Assembly (NCBI GenBank): GCA_905221615.1
Contig: CAJNDT010001302.1
Span: 747,579-811,578 of the forward strand
Origin: Symbiodinium sp. CCMP2592
Taxonomy: Eukaryota; Sar; Dinophyceae; Suessiales; Symbiodiniaceae
Direction of reading: 5' to 3'
Length of the DNA: 64,000 nt
This document shows, piece after piece, positions 62,110-64,000 of the stretch (its first letter is position 1; the number at the start of each line of letters is the position of its first letter). The notes beneath the pieces are model-generated. The model had not been told where the DNA came from and did no database searches. It saw only the letters and a program-made list of their open reading frames with translations. The translations under genes and the position numbers were made by a program.

Positions 62110-62250
62110 GTTTAGGGTAGAAAGGGTTTTTTGGGGCTTAGGGTTTATAGGGCTTTTATAGGGTTTGTGGGGCTTATAGGGTTTACGGGGCTTATATGGT
62201 TTATGATACTTTGGGTTTATAGGGCTCATAGGGTTTAGGGTTTATGGTGT
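62107..62250. repeat. TTTATAGGG-type tract
   Basis: Units GGGTTTATAGGGCTTATA and variants. Confidence 0.85.
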
Positions 62251-62337
62251 TGAGGCAACGGTTCAGGATCATAGGTAATTGGATGCTCTTATACCGGAGG
62301 GGCTTTTGGCGTAAAGGGTAGTAATCGAAATTTATGT

Positions 62338-63076
62338 CCCTCTTGGATATGGTCTGATCTGGACGTTATCATGGTTGGCCCATGGATGCTCTCCGGCAAT
62401 GGATATGGTCTGATCCGGACGTGATCATGGTTGGCACATGGATGTTCTGCGGCAGTGGATATGGTCTGATCTGGACGTGATCATGGTTGGCCCATGGATG
62501 CTCTGCGGCAGTGGATATGGTCTGATCCGGACGTTATCATGGTTGGCCCATGGATGCTCGGCGGCAATGGAAATGGTCTGATCTGGACGTGATCATGGTT
62601 GGCCCATGGATGCTCTGCGGCAGTGGATATGGTCTGATCTGGACGTGATCATGGTTGGCAGTGGATATGGTCTGATCCGGACGTGATCAAGGTTGGCCCA
62701 TGGATGCTTTGCGGCAATGGATATGTTCTGATCCGGACGTTATCATGGCTGGCCCATGGATGCTCTGCGGCAATGGATATGGTCTGATCCGGACGTTATC
62801 ATGGTTGGCCCATGGATGTTCTGCGGCAATGGAAATGGTCTGATCTGGACGTTATCATGGTTGGCCCATGGATGCTCTGCGGCAATGGAAATGGTCTGAT
62901 CCGGACGTGATCATGGTTGGCCCATGGATGCTCTGCGGCAGTGGATATGGTCTGATCTGGACGTTTTCATGGTTGGCCCATGGATGCTCTGCGGCAATGG
63001 AAATGGTCTGATCTGGACGTGATCATGGTTGGCCCATGGATGCTCTGCGGCAGTGGATATGGTCTGATCTGGACGC
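62338..63076. repeat. 56-bp satellite, about 13 copies
   Basis: Unit beginning TGGATATGGTCTGATCTGGA and containing CATGGTTGGCCCATGGATGC. CCGG/CTGG, TTATC/TGATC and ATATGG/AAATGG variants alternate between units. One unit near 62640-62672 lacks about 23 bp. 56 is not a multiple of 3, so it is not a coding repeat. Confidence 0.97.
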
Positions 63077-63142
63077 GAAAACCTTCGCACTTGCTTATCT
63101 CTGATCTCGCACTCTAGCGGATGTGGCCCGGGAGACCGGATG

Positions 63143-63312
63143 GGCGGAGGCGGAGGCGGCGGAGGAGGCGGAGGAGGAGGAGGCGGAGGAGGCGGAGGAG
63201 GAGGAGGCGGAGGAGGCGGAGGAGGCAGAAGGCGGAGGAGGTGGAGGAGGCGGAGGAGGCGGAGGAGGCGGAGGACGGGGAGGAGGAGGAGGGGGAGGAG
63301 GAGGAGGGGGCT
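63143..63312. repeat. GGA/GGC-rich trinucleotide tract
   Basis: GGAGGCGGAGGAGG repeated. It gives poly-Gly, poly-Glu or poly-Arg in three frames and none is credible as a gene. Confidence 0.97.
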
Positions 63313-63368
63313 TTCCCCAAGTTGGAGCACTCCAAGGGAGCCGCTTCGCTTCGAGCTTTTTGCTTTTT

Positions 63369-63470
63369 CAACAACAATGACATGAGTGAGTGTTTTTGTT
63401 GCTTGACTCAGATTTCTTTACAAGAACAACAACAACAATGACATGAGTGAGTGTTTTTTGCTTGACTCAG
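63369..63470. repeat. Direct duplication of about 43 bp
   Basis: CAACAACAATGACATGAGTG through TTGCTTGACTCAG occurs at about 63369-63411 and 63428-63470. Confidence 0.9.
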
Positions 63471-64000
63471 TACATGTCCGTCGTTGCCATTTTTTGTCCC
63501 AACAACTTGTAGGAAGCCCGGCGGGGCCATGCAGTCTGAGCTCGCCTGAAGCAAGCTCCGCTCCGCTGCTGGCTTCCGAGCCTTGGAGTCTTCAGAATTT
63601 CTTTTTGTTTTGAAAGGCTTTTTAAGTTAGGGGTTTAGTGCAGCAAAACCAAGAACCGAAGGAATGTTTGGCCTCCCGGGCCGCCCGCCCAAGCGGCACA
63701 TCACCGCCCCCCCCCCCACCCCGCCCAGCCAAACGGCGCCCCCCCTCCACCACCCCCTCCACCCCTGCAACACGAGCACCACGAGCACCACCAGCACTGC
63801 CCACCACGTCACCCCCAAGGTCACCACGAGCACCACGATCCCCACCACGACAACCTGCACCACGAGCACAACGAGTACCCGGCCCGAGGCTTTACTGTAC
63901 TACGGCCGGGTACAGGGCGAGGCTACTTGGCTTTGGTCGAAAATTGTAGTCTTTGTTGGTTTTAGAACGTAAGAGTATTTTTCTAGACACTATAGAAACT
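63471..64000. other. GC-rich end region with CACGAGCAC repeat
   Basis: Degenerate spliced-leader-like string TCCGTCGTTGCCATTTTTTG at 63477, C-runs near 63709, and CACGAGCACCACGAGCACC-type units (63765-63870). Thr/Ser- and Pro/Arg-rich ORFs here are repeat-driven. No gene assigned. Confidence 0.5.

Larger units (their letters stand above)
1..64000. repeat. Window-wide degenerate TTTAGGG / CCCTAAA tracts marking intron ends
   Basis: Short imperfect arrays of the plant-type telomere heptamer occur throughout, except about 49.6-53.4 kb and after 62.3 kb. The orientation is ordered. To the right of a candidate exon the tract reads TTTAGGG, and to the left of the next exon it reads CCCTAAA. Clear examples flank the exons at 9863-9931, 17549-17581, 23467-23519, 26098-26148, 36372-36431 and 60001-60068. 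In some cases the donor GT is the first GT of the tract itself (11764|GTTTAGG, 62109|GTTTAGGG). The arrays are too short and degenerate to be an assembled telomere. Confidence 0.85.

Noticed and set aside
63121..63441. Overlapping poly-Gly, poly-Glu/Ala and poly-Arg ORFs
   Set aside because: They are the three frames of a GGA/GGC repeat, with no non-repetitive coding sequence attached.
63477..63500. Relict dinoflagellate spliced-leader sequence
   Set aside because: TCCGTCGTTGCCATTTTTTG resembles the conserved spliced leader only loosely, with an insertion and several mismatches. GGCCATTTTGG near 37190 is likewise too short.
1..64000. Bacterial operons, CRISPR arrays, tRNA or rRNA genes
   Set aside because: Repeats lack CRISPR spacing, no cloverleaf or rRNA motif was recognised, and coding signal is confined to short spliced exons.

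Overview
The window reads as nuclear DNA of a dinoflagellate. Three things point there. (1) At 50.2-50.9 kb there is a decayed Ty1/copia pol C-terminus (RNase H) of the type common in dinoflagellate genomes. (2) Recognisable protein pieces occur only as tiny exons (24-190 nt) whose introns start with GT or GC (sometimes perhaps GA) and sit in an AG|G...AG|G context. (3) Nearly every convincing exon lies on the + strand over 60 kb, as expected of unidirectional gene arrays. No long bacterial-type ORF, rRNA, tRNA or CRISPR was seen.

Most long open frames in the window are shadows or low-complexity artefacts. The genes are visible only as short open stretches with G/C-rich third codon positions between acceptor-like (ag|) and donor-like (|gt, |gc) sites. 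I found about 95 such candidates. In several runs the phase at the end of one exon matches the start of the next, so local gene models can be built. All exon boundaries are hand-read and unproven.

Layout. 0.5-16.4 kb: many + exons of unidentified protein(s). 17.1-27.0 kb: a Ser/Thr protein kinase split over about 14 exons, from helix alphaC through HPHII, the hinge, HLDLK, TPAYMAPE, DIFGLGG and RPEAK to ELLLHP. 27.8-36 kb: further + exons, including a repeated TWPA..GGF motif. 36.4-38.1 kb: an EF-hand whose loop is interrupted by an intron. Together with an EF-hand-like DWTEFVAA exon at 31.5 kb this suggests a calcium-dependent kinase-like gene, or a kinase gene followed by EF-hand gene(s). 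38.9-41.3 kb: exons ending in candidate stop codons at 40.40 and 41.26 kb. 42-49 kb: another + exon series. 49.5-53.4 kb: a block without telomere-like repeats that holds the copia remnant, a coiled-coil reading frame, a CCCTGT minisatellite and a tandemly duplicated exon. 53.5-62.1 kb: more exons. 62.3-64 kb: a 56-bp satellite, GGA/GGC repeats and a CACGAGCAC-type repeat.

Two genome-scale patterns stand out. First, introns begin with degenerate TTTAGGG (plant-type telomere) repeats and end with degenerate CCCTAAA repeats, so each intron is bracketed by an inverted pair of telomere-like tracts and each exon sits between CCCTAAA (left) and TTTAGGG (right). Second, at least ten families of roughly 70-170-bp foldback elements, often with TA at both ends, lie in the introns, frequently within 5-35 bp of a splice site. 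Family C appears to supply the 5' splice site itself and is a candidate introner. Intron interiors otherwise hold TGA/GTT-type trinucleotide tracts, TATG/TACA tracts and other simple repeats.
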